A stretch of DNA of 64,000 nt from 40CM-2-70-7 sp035631315 (GCA_035631315.1 DASQIZ010000091.1:62001-126000), one strand, 5' to 3'. Counted from the stretch's first letter, positions 42,818-51,139 are shown. Notes: generated by a model from the letters alone, not told the origin. Program-made: numbers and translations.

Positions 42818-43080
42818 TGGCCGACACGGAATCACTGCGCCGCCGGCTCGCAGAGGGATTGCGGTTGATCGATCCCCATCACCGGCTGCGCGACCGCCCG
42901 GTGAAGTTCCGGCAGATCGACGCGCGCACGATCGAAATCATCTATCGCGACGTCACCGGAATCGCCGAGGCCGAAGTGCTCGGCATCAAACGGATCATTG
43001 GGCGGGAGTGCTTCTGTGTGGTGGAGCCGCAAACCGCGGAGACCATTACGGTCCGCTTCGTGGTGCCCGTCGGAGACTAG
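42814..43080 (+). CDS. Small protein of unknown function after queG
   Basis: 88 residues; ATG overlaps the queG stop (ATGA). Residues ~5-30 are helical (LRRRLAEGLRLI) and the rest forms alternating strands (FRQIDARTIEIIYRD, AEVLGIKRIIGRECF, ITVRFVVPV). One Cys in GRECFCVVEP sits beside another, so a metal or redox role is possible but unproven. Its TAG and the TAG of the convergent MBL gene share the palindrome CTAG. Confidence 0.65.
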   Translation: MMADTESLRRRLAEGLRLIDPHHRLRDRPVKFRQIDARTIEIIYRDVTGIAEAEVLGIKRIIGRECFCVVEPQTAETITVRFVVPVGD

Positions 43081-44030
43081 AGCCTCCGCGTTTCTCCCAG
43101 CGCGAGCTGCCACAGGTTCGCGTCCGGAAGCTCCGCCTTCCGCCAGTGCTCGGCCGTCAACATGGGAGGTTCCTCGACCGGCTCGTCTGTCAGCCGGAAG
43201 GTCCCCCAGTGCATCGGCACGAACACTCCACGCTGCTCCGATCCGTGCGATCGATGCAGATCCCGGAACGCCGTCACGGATTCCGCGGGGTCCATGTGCA
43301 CGGGACTCATGAACCATCGCGGCTCGTAGGCCCCGATCGGCATCAACGCGACGTCGAATGGCCCGTGACGCCGCCCGATCTCCGCGAATTCCCGGTGATA
43401 GCCGGAATCGCCGCAGAAGTAGAGACGCTTCGATCCCTGCCTGATCACCCAGCCGCACCAGAGGGACTGGTTTCGGTCCCGGAATCCACGTCCCGAGAAG
43501 TGTTGCGCCGGAGTGCAGGCGAGCTCGAGTCCCACGACCTTCACTTCGTCCCACCACTGGTGCTCCGAAACCGTCCGCGCTCCCCGCTCTTTCAGGAACG
43601 ATCCAACACCAAGCGGGGCGACCCAGCTCGCATCGGGATGCGCGCGAGCGAGGAGCCTGACCGTGCGGTCATCCAGGTGGTCGTAGTGGTTGTGGGACTG
43701 CACCACGAGGTCGATCGGGGGAAGCCGGTCGATCGGAAAGCCGGGAGGCGAGAGGCGCTTCGGCCCGGCCCACTGCACCGGTGAGGCCCGATCGCTCCAC
43801 ATGGGGTCGGTCAGGACATTGACTGCGCCGAGCTGGATCAGGAACGACGAGTGGCCGATCCAGGTCACGCCGACGGCGCCGGCTGTCGCCCGGGGCGTCG
43901 CAAACGAAGGCTCCGTCCGAGGAATCGGACCGGCCGGAGGACGCCGAGGTGGGCGATCGATGAGCTTCCACTTCAGGAGACTCGAGATCCGGGCTTCCAG
44001 CGGAGGGATCCCGGGATTCTGAAACGTCAC
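43077..44030 (-). CDS. MBL-fold metallo-hydrolase, NAPE-PLD/UlaG-like
   Basis: 317 residues from GTG 44030, sharing GTGA with the upstream MFS stop. Metallo-beta-lactamase motifs: WIGHSSFLIQLG, VVQSHNHYDHLDD (HxHxDH), TPAQHFSGRGFRDRN (second His with the QHxSxR signature), YFCGDSGYH (bridging Asp) and PMHWGTF (last His). This pattern is that of the N-acyl-phosphatidylethanolamine phospholipase-D-like group, so a phosphodiester or lactone substrate is plausible. No signal peptide. It is the last gene of the Nif3-MFS-MBL unit. Confidence 0.88.
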   Translation of the reverse strand: MTFQNPGIPPLEARISSLLKWKLIDRPPRRPPAGPIPRTEPSFATPRATAGAVGVTWIGHSSFLIQLGAVNVLTDPMWSDRASPVQWAGPKRLSPPGFPIDRLPPIDLVVQSHNHYDHLDDRTVRLLARAHPDASWVAPLGVGSFLKERGARTVSEHQWWDEVKVVGLELACTPAQHFSGRGFRDRNQSLWCGWVIRQGSKRLYFCGDSGYHREFAEIGRRHGPFDVALMPIGAYEPRWFMSPVHMDPAESVTAFRDLHRSHGSEQRGVFVPMHWGTFRLTDEPVEEPPMLTAEHWRKAELPDANLWQLALGETRRL

Positions 44031-45223
44031 CCGAGACCTCCGGCCAGCTGGCGGGCCTCGGGCCGGCGGCCGAGCGCCTGCATGGCCCAGATGCCGATCG
44101 CCGGACCGATCGCGAGTGCGGTCATCGACCAGCGCCACCCGATGTGCGCCGCGAGTACGGGCAGGGAGAGAATCGTCACACAGGTAAGAAGGAATCCGAG
44201 CGAGGTCTGCAGCGTGAGCGCAGTGCCGACGTACTCGGGCGGCGCGAGCTCGCTGATCGCCGTCGAAAACTGCGCCGAGTCGGCGACGATCGAAATGCCC
44301 CAGATGAGGAGCACGGGCACGAGCAGCCACAGGGACGCACCGAAGACGGCGCCGACCAGAAGCGAACAGAGTCCCGAGATGGCCATGGCGAGGGATGTGG
44401 TCGGTACGCGTCCCCACCGGTCCGCGAGGATGCCGCCGAGCCAGCAGCCGGGGGCGCCGACGCCGACGACGATGAAGGTGATCAGCGGGGCGCTCGACGA
44501 CGACGCCCCGCGACTCATCTCGCTCGCCGCGATGAACGTCGCGACCGACGCCCACATCGCGTAGATTTCCCACATGTGCCCCAGGTACCCGAGAGTAGCG
44601 AGCCGGATCGATGGGCGTTCGAGGATGCGCGGCACCGCGCTCCACGAGAACCGGGGCGAAGGAGCGGCGTAGGGCCCGTCGTTCGGCACGCGGAGAATCA
44701 GCACCGCGCCGGCGATCGCGGTGACCGACGCGATCGACAGGACGAGCTTCCAGGCGTCAGCCGGGACGACCCAGCGGACGAGGAATGGAAGTGCCGACCC
44801 GAGCGTCAGTGCTCCGACCATCACGCCGATCGCCATGCCGCGGCCGGTCTTGTACCAACCAGCCGCGAGCTTCATCCCCGGAGGGTAAGCGCCCGCGAGG
44901 GTCGCACCCGTGATGAAGCGGAGTGCGAACGCCGTCGCGGCGTTTGGCGCGACGGTGATCAGCGCCGTGGCGATCGCGGCAGCGGCAGTACTCCACGCGA
45001 AGAGGCGGCGAGCGGACCAGAGGTCCGAGAGTGCCAGGGCGCTGGAGACGAATGCGCCAGTGACGAATCCCAGCTGCACACTCACGGTCAGCCAGGCGGC
45101 ACCCGTGGGGGACAGCGACCAGGCGTGGGTGAGCGTCCCCGACACCGCCGACGCACTGAACCACGGCGCCATCGCGCACAATTCGGCCAACGACAGAACC
45201 CCGAGGACCCGGCGCGGCGTCAC
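44027..45223 (-). CDS. MFS transporter
   Basis: 398 residues from GTG 45223, overlapping the Nif3 stop. About twelve hydrophobic helices. The MFS signature loop between TM2 and TM3 is degenerate (SALALSDLWSARRLFA), while the second half has GGILADRWGRVPTTSLAM, the canonical G-x3-D-x2-G-R motif. FWSASAVSG-like WFSASAVSGTL at TM1 is typical of a nitrate/small-organic-acid-like branch, but no substrate can be assigned. Coupled by GTGA overlaps to both neighbours. Confidence 0.88.
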   Translation of the reverse strand: MTPRRVLGVLSLAELCAMAPWFSASAVSGTLTHAWSLSPTGAAWLTVSVQLGFVTGAFVSSALALSDLWSARRLFAWSTAAAAIATALITVAPNAATAFALRFITGATLAGAYPPGMKLAAGWYKTGRGMAIGVMVGALTLGSALPFLVRWVVPADAWKLVLSIASVTAIAGAVLILRVPNDGPYAAPSPRFSWSAVPRILERPSIRLATLGYLGHMWEIYAMWASVATFIAASEMSRGASSSSAPLITFIVVGVGAPGCWLGGILADRWGRVPTTSLAMAISGLCSLLVGAVFGASLWLLVPVLLIWGISIVADSAQFSTAISELAPPEYVGTALTLQTSLGFLLTCVTILSLPVLAAHIGWRWSMTALAIGPAIGIWAMQALGRRPEARQLAGGLG

Positions 45224-45972
45224 ATGCCCGTCGGGTGGTCGAGAAAGACGGTGGTGAGGCCGAACTTGGAAACCAGGTGATCGGCGAGGGCCCGCACGCC
45301 GACCGTCTCCGTGGCGTAATGGCCCGCGTAGATCACGTTGATCTTGAGCTCTTCCGCATCAAAGAAGGAATGGTGAACGCCCTCTCCGGTAAGGAAGGTG
45401 TCGAGTCCGTGGGCGGCAGCCTGCCCGATCAGTGATCCCGCGGCTCCGGTAACGATGCCGACTCGGCTCACGCGGTCCGGACCGAAGGGCAGAGACCTGG
45501 GAGTGACCCCGAGGAGTTTGCCTACCCGTGCGACGAACTCCTCTCTGGTCCCCGCCGTCTCGCCCCAAACGCCGATAATCGAGCCATGAAGCTCCCCGAA
45601 CCCGCCTTTGATTTCGACTCCCAGCTGTCGACCGAGCACCGGGTTGTTGCCGACTTCGGCGTGGCGGTCGAGCGGGAGGTGGGAGCTGTAAAGGGCGATA
45701 TCGGCGGAGAGGAGCCCTGCCACGCGGTCGTACTGCGGCCCGACGAGCGGCCGTGGTCCAGTCCAAAAAAGCCCGTGGTGCACGAGCAGCAGCTGAGCCT
45801 TCGCCTCGGCGGCCATCCGGACGGTCGCGGCGCAGACGTCGACAGCGGCGGCGATCTTCTTTATGTCGCTCCGGTTCGCGACCTGGAGCCCATTCAAGGC
45901 GTTGGGATAGTCGCCAATCTCCGCCGTCGAGAGGTATTGATCGAGGTATTCTGTTAGTGCCGAGAGTTTCAT
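45220..45972 (-). CDS. Nif3-like dinuclear metal-centre protein (DUF34/YbgI)
   Basis: 250 residues. Metal-binding motifs of the family: LLLVHHGLFWTGPRP near residue 65 (HHG), SSHLPLDRHAEVGNN near residue 100, and the C-terminal FLTGEGVHHSFFDAEE with the YAGHYATETVG motif. The protein forms hexameric toroids with two metals per subunit. It has been linked to GTP cyclohydrolase-like chemistry and metal handling, but its role is unsettled. AGGAG lies five bases before ATG 45972, and a Pho-box-like direct repeat lies just ahead. First gene of an overlapping unit with MFS and MBL genes. Confidence 0.92.
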   Translation of the reverse strand: MKLSALTEYLDQYLSTAEIGDYPNALNGLQVANRSDIKKIAAAVDVCAATVRMAAEAKAQLLLVHHGLFWTGPRPLVGPQYDRVAGLLSADIALYSSHLPLDRHAEVGNNPVLGRQLGVEIKGGFGELHGSIIGVWGETAGTREEFVARVGKLLGVTPRSLPFGPDRVSRVGIVTGAAGSLIGQAAAHGLDTFLTGEGVHHSFFDAEELKINVIYAGHYATETVGVRALADHLVSKFGLTTVFLDHPTGM

Positions 45973-45985
45973 CGGACTCCTGGCG

Positions 45986-46011
45986 GACAGTAATACGACA
46001 TCATTACGACA
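45986..46011 (-). promoter_or_regulatory. Three 11-bp-spaced TGTC repeats resembling a Pho box
   Basis: On the minus strand TGTCGTAATGA, TGTCGTATTAC and TGTCC start exactly 11 bp apart (46011, 46000, 45989), ending just before the Nif3 Shine-Dalgarno. PhoB-type boxes are 11-bp direct repeats of TGTCAT plus an AT-rich half. The placement close to the start codon would suit a repressor better than an activator. Confidence 0.4.
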
Positions 46012-46098
46012 CTAATAGCACCAGCGAACCATGACTGTTGGACGGAGATTCCCACATTCTGGTCAAGGTAAAGCTAGACGCAGGATTGACTTAGGGAA

Positions 46099-46130
46099 TC
46101 CACAATTCGCGTGAGGTGCGCTTGTGGATA
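46099..46130. promoter_or_regulatory. Facing pair of DnaA-box-like sequences
   Basis: ATCCACAA (46099-46106) and TTGTGGAT (46123-46130) form a perfect inverted repeat separated by 16 bp. TGTGGATAT differs from a DnaA box at one of nine positions; the other arm differs at two. The pair lies between bactofilin and Nif3, 3 kb from parS. It could be DnaA sites or simply a hairpin. Confidence 0.35.
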
Positions 46131-46138
46131 TTCTTGAC

Positions 46139-46531
46139 CTAGAAAGTGGCTGCTGCGGGCTCCGAAGGTGCACCTTCCCCCATCCGGATCACGCCGTTCA
46201 CCTCGCCACCCTCCTGGACCAGCAGTCGCTTGGTCGCGATGTCCCCATGGACCACGCTGGTCGCCTGGAGCTCGACCCGTTCGGTGGACTCGATGCTGCC
46301 CCGGACCTCCCCGCCGATGATCGCCTCCCGGGCGAAGACGTCCCCCTCCACCAGTCCGCCCTTGGCCACCAGGACCTGCCGGCCGGCGTGAACGGTTCCG
46401 ACGATCGTACCCTCGACTTTCACGACGCCGTCCGCCGTGATGTCGCCGACGACGCGCATCCCGGTCCCGATAATGGAGAGGGCCGCATCGCCATCGCTGC
46501 CGCCGCGGGATTTTTCGGTGAAGACCGCCAT
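46139..46531 (-). CDS. Bactofilin
   Basis: 130 residues, the usual size. A short disordered N-terminus (EKSRGGSDGDAAL) precedes a right-handed beta-helix of repeated strands: SIIGTGMRVVGDITADG, VVKVEGTIVGTVHAGR, LVAKGGLVEGDVFARE, AIIGGEVRGSIEST and VVHGDIATKRLLV. Bactofilins polymerise without nucleotide into membrane-bound filaments that position cell-wall enzymes and ParABS components. It starts one base after the stop of an M23 peptidase gene, the usual partner. Last gene of the parA-parB-M23-bactofilin operon. Confidence 0.95.
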   Translation of the reverse strand: MAVFTEKSRGGSDGDAALSIIGTGMRVVGDITADGVVKVEGTIVGTVHAGRQVLVAKGGLVEGDVFAREAIIGGEVRGSIESTERVELQATSVVHGDIATKRLLVQEGGEVNGVIRMGEGAPSEPAAATF

Positions 46532-46532
46532 G

Positions 46533-47351
46533 TCAGTTCCCCTCTTTCACCAGCGTGAGCGGATCGAGTGACCGGCCCCCGCGTCGGATTTCGAAATGGA
46601 GATGTGGTGCCGTCGACCGCCCGGTGCTTCCCGAAAGGGCGATCACCTGCCCCGCGCTGACTTCGTCGTTCTCACGCACCAACAGCCGTGACGCGTGCCC
46701 ATACATGCTCTCATACCCATCCGGATGCCGCAAGAGCACGAACAATCCGTAGGCCGTATCGGTCCCCGCCATGGCGACCGTTCCGCCCCCCGACGCCCGG
46801 ATCTGGGTGCCAACCGCCACCGCAATATCGATCCCGGGGTGTGTTTCGGACTGGTCACCGGGACGCACCTGGCCGCGGGTCACGAACCCGGTCACGTCCA
46901 CGGGCCAGTGGGAGGGGTCGGACGGCCCCGACTCGTAAACCGGGCTGGCGCCCGGGACACGAGCCACCACGTCGGGCGCCTGCATCAGGTTTTCATTCGC
47001 GGCCGCGACGGCGGCGGGCGTCCCCGGCTTCGCGTCGGGCACCCGCATGCCCATGATCCGCCGCAGATCCTGGTAGCTCGCCTCCGCGTGGTTCAGCGCG
47101 GCCGCCAGTTCCTGCACGCGGGAATTCTCGGTCTGGAGGCGAGCGACTTCCCGCTCGAGCGAGTGCGCGCGGAGCGCGGCCCTGGTGATCGGACCGGCGA
47201 ACGCGAAGAAGAGCACCGCGAGCACGATGACGAGCGCCCCGCCCCACTTCCCCACTGTGAAAGCCCAGAAGGGCAACCGGTACTGGTGGGTGGTGAGATC
47301 GCCGTCGATCTGGACGACGATGGTCACGCCCCGCTGCTTCCCGCGCGTCAT
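46533..47351 (-). CDS. M23 (LytM) peptidoglycan peptidase, membrane-anchored
   Basis: 272 residues. One transmembrane helix at ~37-57 (GALVIVLAVLFFAFAGPI) is followed by a coiled coil (~60-105: SLEREVARLQTENSRVQELA) and the LytM domain (~165-265). Zinc ligands are complete: HPGIDIAV (H and D) and APHLHFEIRRGG (HxH), so it should be active. It cuts cross-links in the periplasm. ATG 47351 overlaps the parB stop (ATGA). Bactofilin-M23 pairs shape cells in other bacteria, and the same is likely here. Confidence 0.94.
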   Translation of the reverse strand: MTRGKQRGVTIVVQIDGDLTTHQYRLPFWAFTVGKWGGALVIVLAVLFFAFAGPITRAALRAHSLEREVARLQTENSRVQELAAALNHAEASYQDLRRIMGMRVPDAKPGTPAAVAAANENLMQAPDVVARVPGASPVYESGPSDPSHWPVDVTGFVTRGQVRPGDQSETHPGIDIAVAVGTQIRASGGGTVAMAGTDTAYGLFVLLRHPDGYESMYGHASRLLVRENDEVSAGQVIALSGSTGRSTAPHLHFEIRRGGRSLDPLTLVKEGN

Positions 47352-48241
47352 CCGTCGAACGGTGCGCCGAGGATGAGCTCGAGGAGGCGGGCGAGATCTT
47401 CGTTCGAATAGAACGCGATGTGCAGCTGCCCCTTCCCTTTCGCCCGGAGCGAAACCCGGACGTCGGTGCCCAGGTGCCTGCGGAGCGCATCCTCCACCCG
47501 GCGAACCTCCGGGGCAGGGCCGACTCCCTTTTTCAATCTGGGTCTGCGCTCGGGCATGCGACCGCCGCGAACGCGGTCTTCCACTTCGCGGACGGAGAGT
47601 CCCTGCGCCACCGCTTCGCGTGCGAGATTCGCGACGACGCGCGGATCATCGAGGCCGAGCAACGCGCGCGCGTGGCCGACGCTCAAGTGTCCCTCGTGCA
47701 GCATCGCGAGCACCACGTCAGGAAGCTTGAGCAGCCGGAGCGCGTTCGCGACCGTCGACCGGTCGCGCCCGACCGCCTCCGCGACATCCTGCTGTGTCAG
47801 CAGAAACTCGGCGATGAGTCGCTCGTAGCCGCGGGCTTCGTCGACGGGCGAGAGGTCGTCGCGCTGGAGGTTCTCGATGAGGGCGAGGGTCAGCGCGGTG
47901 CGGTCGTCCACGTCCCGCGTCACGGCCGGGATCTTTTCCCACCCGAGCGCCTGACAGGCCCGGAGGCGGCGCTCGCCGGCGATCAGCTCGAACCCGCCGA
48001 CGCCGTTCGGAGCCGTGCGCACGACCACGGGCTGCATGAGTCCGACCTGCTTGATCGAGGACTTCAGCTCCTCGAGGGCTGCGGGGTCCACGTCGCGCCG
48101 GGGCTGGAATGGATTGGGCTTGATGTCCGCCACCAGGAGCTCGGTGAGACTGCCCTCGCGTTCGGCCTCCTCCCGTGTCGGCCCGAGAAGGGCCTCAAGC
48201 CCACGACCTAAGCGACGGCCTTTCGCAGCTGTTTCCGTCAT
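47348..48241 (-). CDS. parB: Chromosome-partitioning protein ParB
   Basis: 297 residues. The N-terminal CTPase/partition domain includes IKPNPFQPRRDVDPAAL, FELIAGERRLRACQALG (GERRxRA) and DRTALTLALIENLQRDDLSP (ENLQRxxL). The helix-turn-helix follows (TQQDVAEAVGRDRSTVANAL) and the C-terminal dimer domain ends near residue 297. ParB clamps onto parS and spreads as a sliding CTP-bound clamp. parS sites are present ~0.9 kb upstream. It overlaps parA and the M23 gene by four bases each. Confidence 0.97.
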   Translation of the reverse strand: MTETAAKGRRLGRGLEALLGPTREEAEREGSLTELLVADIKPNPFQPRRDVDPAALEELKSSIKQVGLMQPVVVRTAPNGVGGFELIAGERRLRACQALGWEKIPAVTRDVDDRTALTLALIENLQRDDLSPVDEARGYERLIAEFLLTQQDVAEAVGRDRSTVANALRLLKLPDVVLAMLHEGHLSVGHARALLGLDDPRVVANLAREAVAQGLSVREVEDRVRGGRMPERRPRLKKGVGPAPEVRRVEDALRRHLGTDVRVSLRAKGKGQLHIAFYSNEDLARLLELILGAPFDG

Positions 48242-49053
48242 GCGGGCACCTCCGGAAGCGATTGGGCGGTTGCCGAGGCACCGGCCTTCTCGACGCGGCG
48301 GATCAACTCCTGCCCGACGGCGAGATAGCTCCGGGCTCCGATCGACTGCACGTCATACAGGACGATGGGTTTGCCGAAGCTGGGTGCTTCGGCCAGTCGG
48401 ACGTTGCGCGGAACGGTGACAGCGAACATCCGCGCGCCGAAATACTCCTTCGCCTCTTCGGCGACCTGTTTGCAGAGGTTCAGACGCGCGTCATACATGG
48501 TCAGCAGGACGCCGTCGATGGCGAGCGCGGAATTGAAATTCTGCTGCACCAGCTTGATGGTGTTGAGGAGCTGGGACAGACCTTCCAACGCGTAGTACTC
48601 GCACTGGATGGGAATGACGACCGAGTCCGCGGCGGTCAGCACGTTCAGCGTGAGGAGGCCGAGGGACGGCGGGCAGTCGATGATGATGTACTGGTACCGG
48701 TCGCGGACCTGGGCGAGTGCCTTCCGGAGCATCTGTTCGCGCCCGGACTTGCCGACCAGCTCGACCTCCGCGCCGACGAGATCCTGCGCGGCGGCGACGA
48801 CATCGAGGTACGGGAAGTGGACGGCGGAAAATTTCGCGTCGGTGAGTGGGTGACCGTCCATCAGTACGTCGTACAACGATTGGGTGACGCGATCGCGTTC
48901 GATGCCGACACCACTCGTCGCGTTGCCCTGCGGGTCCGCGTCGATGAGCAGCGTTTTTCTTTCCGCGGTGGCGAGCGAGGCCGCGAGATTGACAGCAGTC
49001 GTGGTTTTTCCGACGCCGCCCTTCTGGTTTGCGATTGCGATTACTCTGGTCAT
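48238..49053 (-). CDS. parA: Chromosome-partitioning ATPase ParA
   Basis: 271 residues. Deviant Walker A IANQKGGVGKTTTAVNLAA at the N-terminus, Walker A' LLIDADPQGNATSG and Walker B IIIDCPPSLGLLTLN. The ATPase forms a DNA-bound gradient that moves ParB-parS complexes. Its size and lack of an N-terminal DNA-binding extension identify the chromosomal Soj type. It heads the operon; the promoter should be in the AT-rich stretch directly upstream. Confidence 0.97.
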   Translation of the reverse strand: MTRVIAIANQKGGVGKTTTAVNLAASLATAERKTLLIDADPQGNATSGVGIERDRVTQSLYDVLMDGHPLTDAKFSAVHFPYLDVVAAAQDLVGAEVELVGKSGREQMLRKALAQVRDRYQYIIIDCPPSLGLLTLNVLTAADSVVIPIQCEYYALEGLSQLLNTIKLVQQNFNSALAIDGVLLTMYDARLNLCKQVAEEAKEYFGARMFAVTVPRNVRLAEAPSFGKPIVLYDVQSIGARSYLAVGQELIRRVEKAGASATAQSLPEVPA

Positions 49054-49120
49054 TTACTGTAACTCTATATATTATAATGAGTTATGTAATTATAGAATTT
49101 CATGATAATCGAATATAGTG
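49054..49120. promoter_or_regulatory. AT-rich island upstream of parA
   Basis: Of 67 bases about 14 are G or C, roughly one fifth, in an otherwise GC-rich region. On the minus strand it has two TATAAT-like boxes. It is the likely parA promoter and, with parS and mnmG beside it, a possible remnant or part of an origin-type unwinding element. Confidence 0.6.
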
Positions 49121-49144
49121 CTTGGAAGCAACGTCGGAAAGGGC

Positions 49145-49160
49145 AGTTTCACGTGAAACG
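49145..49160. promoter_or_regulatory. parS site 1
   Basis: AGTTTCACGTGAAACG matches the parS consensus TGTTTCACGTGAAACA at 14 of 16 positions, including the whole central palindrome. It lies between mnmG and parA. Confidence 0.95.
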
Positions 49161-49167
49161 GTCTCAA

Positions 49168-49183
49168 AGTTTCACGTGAAACA
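49168..49183. promoter_or_regulatory. parS site 2
   Basis: AGTTTCACGTGAAACA matches the parS consensus at 15 of 16 positions. Its centre is 23 bp, about two helix turns, from the centre of site 1. Confidence 0.96.
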
Positions 49184-49210
49184 CACCGATATTTTACCGT
49201 AGCAAAAGTC

Positions 49211-51064
49211 TTAGGCGACTCGTCGACGCCAGCGAGTCGTTTCGACCACCAGGCTGTGCAGGTCGGAAGGGGAAACACCGGGAATTCTGCCGGCCTGAGC
49301 GAGGGACGCAGGGCGGACAGCGGACAGTTTCTGCCGGGCCTCGATCGAAAGACTCTTCAGCTCGGGGTAGGGGAGATCCATCGGCAGCGCGAAGTCGGTC
49401 AGCTCGGCGAGTCGAGCCGCCGCGTCCTTCTCGCGCGCGAGGTAGCCCTCATACTTCAGCTCGATCTCCGCGGCGACGAGTGCGTCCTCGGACCAGGAGT
49501 CCGATACCCCGGCGGCGACGAGCAGCGCGCGGAGTGAAGTCCCCGGTCTCTTCACGACCGTCGCGACCCGCTCCGCACTCTTCAGGGCTCCCACCTCTGC
49601 GGGCGCGCTCTCGGGGGAAATGGACGTCGACCCCGCCACCTCGCGGATCTTCTCCTCCTCCCGGAACCGCGCCTCCACCACCCGGCGCTCCGCGTCCGTC
49701 AGCAGCCCGAGCCGCTCGGCGAGGGGAGCCAGGCGGCGGAGGGCGTTGTCCTGGCGGAGGAGAAGCCGGAACTCGGACCGGGAGGTGAAGAGGCGGTAGG
49801 GCTCGTCGACGCCGCGAGTGACCAGGTCGTCCACCAGGACCCCGATGTACCCGTCGTCCCGGCCGAGGATGACGGGCTCCTGTCCCCGGATGCGGCGAAC
49901 AGCGTTCATCCCGGCGACCGCCCCCTGGCCTGCCGCCTCTTCGTACCCTGTCGTCCCGTTGATCTGGCCGGCGAAGAAGAGTCGCTCGACCACCTTCGTC
50001 TCGAGCCAGGGTGTGAGCTGAGTCGGGGGATAGTAGTCGTACTCGATTGCGTAGCCTGGCCTCGTCATCTTCGCGTGCTCGAGCCCCGGCACCGCATGCA
50101 GGAATTCGAGCTGGACGTTCGGGGGCAGGGAGGTCGAGAGCCCGTTGACGTACAGCTCGTGCGTGTCGAGCCCCTCGGGCTCGAGGAAGATCTGGTGACG
50201 CACGGCGTCCGGGAACTTCACGATCTTGTCCTCGACGGACGGGCAGTACCGCGGACCCCGCCCGCTGATCGCCCCGCCGTAGAGTGCGGACTCCTTGAGA
50301 TGATTCCTGATGATCTCCTTCACCGGCTCGCCGGCCCAGGTGATCCAGCAGGGGACCTGCCGCGGCAAGTCGGTCTTCGCGAAGAAGGAGAATCGGTACC
50401 CGTCGTTCTCTCCGTCCTGACGCTGGAGCTTGGACCAGTCGACGGTGCGCCCATCGATCCGGGGTGGGGTGCCAGTCTTGAATCGCTGTGGCGTAAGCCC
50501 ATATGTTTCAATGGCTTGTGCCATCTCTATGGACGGCTGATCACCTGCTCTGCCCGCGGGAATTTGTGTCTCGGTGCCGAGGTGGATTTTGCCGCGGAGA
50601 AAAGTGCCGGCGGTGATGACGACCGCGCGCGCCGAAAACTTTCGGCCGTCAGTCGTTTCGACGCCGGCGATCTGATCGCCCTCGAACAGGAGTCGAGCAA
50701 CCATGCCCTGTGCGAACTCGAGATGCTCGAGCTCTTCGAGCAACGACCGAACGGCGCGACGGTACAGAGTCCGGTCGCACTGAGCCCGCGGCGACCAAAC
50801 AGCAGGACCCTTCGAGCGATTGAGCATCCGGAACTGGATAGTCGCACGATCGGCCGCGCGGCCCATGATGCCGCCCAAGGCGTCGACTTCGCGGACGACG
50901 GTACCCTTTGCGATGCCGCCGATGGCGGGGTTACAGGACATCAGGCCAATTGTGTCGAGATTGGCCGTGAGCAGCAGTGTCCTGGCACCCATCCGGGCTG
51001 AGGCCGAGGAGGCTTCGGTGCCGGAGTGGCCGCCGCCCACGACGATGACGTCATACTCGAGCAT
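49211..51064 (-). CDS. mnmG: tRNA uridine-34 carboxymethylaminomethyl-modifying enzyme MnmG
   Basis: 617 residues from ATG 51064; a longer in-frame start adds 20 unconserved residues. FAD-binding VVGGGHSGTEASSASAR, the GidA signatures PAIGGIAKGTVVREVDALGG and GPRYCPSVEDKIVKFPD, GQINGTTGYEEAAGQGAVAG, and the C-terminal helical MnmE-binding domain. With MnmE it builds cmnm5U34 on tRNAs. The usual following gene rsmG is missing; parS sites and parA follow instead. Confidence 0.97.
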   Translation of the reverse strand: MLEYDVIVVGGGHSGTEASSASARMGARTLLLTANLDTIGLMSCNPAIGGIAKGTVVREVDALGGIMGRAADRATIQFRMLNRSKGPAVWSPRAQCDRTLYRRAVRSLLEELEHLEFAQGMVARLLFEGDQIAGVETTDGRKFSARAVVITAGTFLRGKIHLGTETQIPAGRAGDQPSIEMAQAIETYGLTPQRFKTGTPPRIDGRTVDWSKLQRQDGENDGYRFSFFAKTDLPRQVPCWITWAGEPVKEIIRNHLKESALYGGAISGRGPRYCPSVEDKIVKFPDAVRHQIFLEPEGLDTHELYVNGLSTSLPPNVQLEFLHAVPGLEHAKMTRPGYAIEYDYYPPTQLTPWLETKVVERLFFAGQINGTTGYEEAAGQGAVAGMNAVRRIRGQEPVILGRDDGYIGVLVDDLVTRGVDEPYRLFTSRSEFRLLLRQDNALRRLAPLAERLGLLTDAERRVVEARFREEEKIREVAGSTSISPESAPAEVGALKSAERVATVVKRPGTSLRALLVAAGVSDSWSEDALVAAEIELKYEGYLAREKDAAARLAELTDFALPMDLPYPELKSLSIEARQKLSAVRPASLAQAGRIPGVSPSDLHSLVVETTRWRRRVA

Positions 51065-51088
51065 GAAGAAATGTAACGCGGAAAATGC

Positions 51089-51139
51089 AAAGACTAGACG
51101 CACAGACGGAAAGACTAGACGCACAGACGCACAGATGGG
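51089..51139. repeat. Left inverted repeat of the S23-gene cassette, with tandem units
   Basis: Two 21-bp units (51089-51109 and 51110-51130), differing only in their last base, read AAAGACTAGACGCACAGACG plus G or C. The inner 27 bp (51113-51139) are repeated in inverted orientation at 51604-51630 with 24 of 27 positions identical. Confidence 0.85.

Noticed and set aside
43077..44645. Longer MBL gene starting near 44645
   Set aside because: It would read backwards through most of the MFS gene; GTG 44030 gives the GTGA coupling and a normal length.
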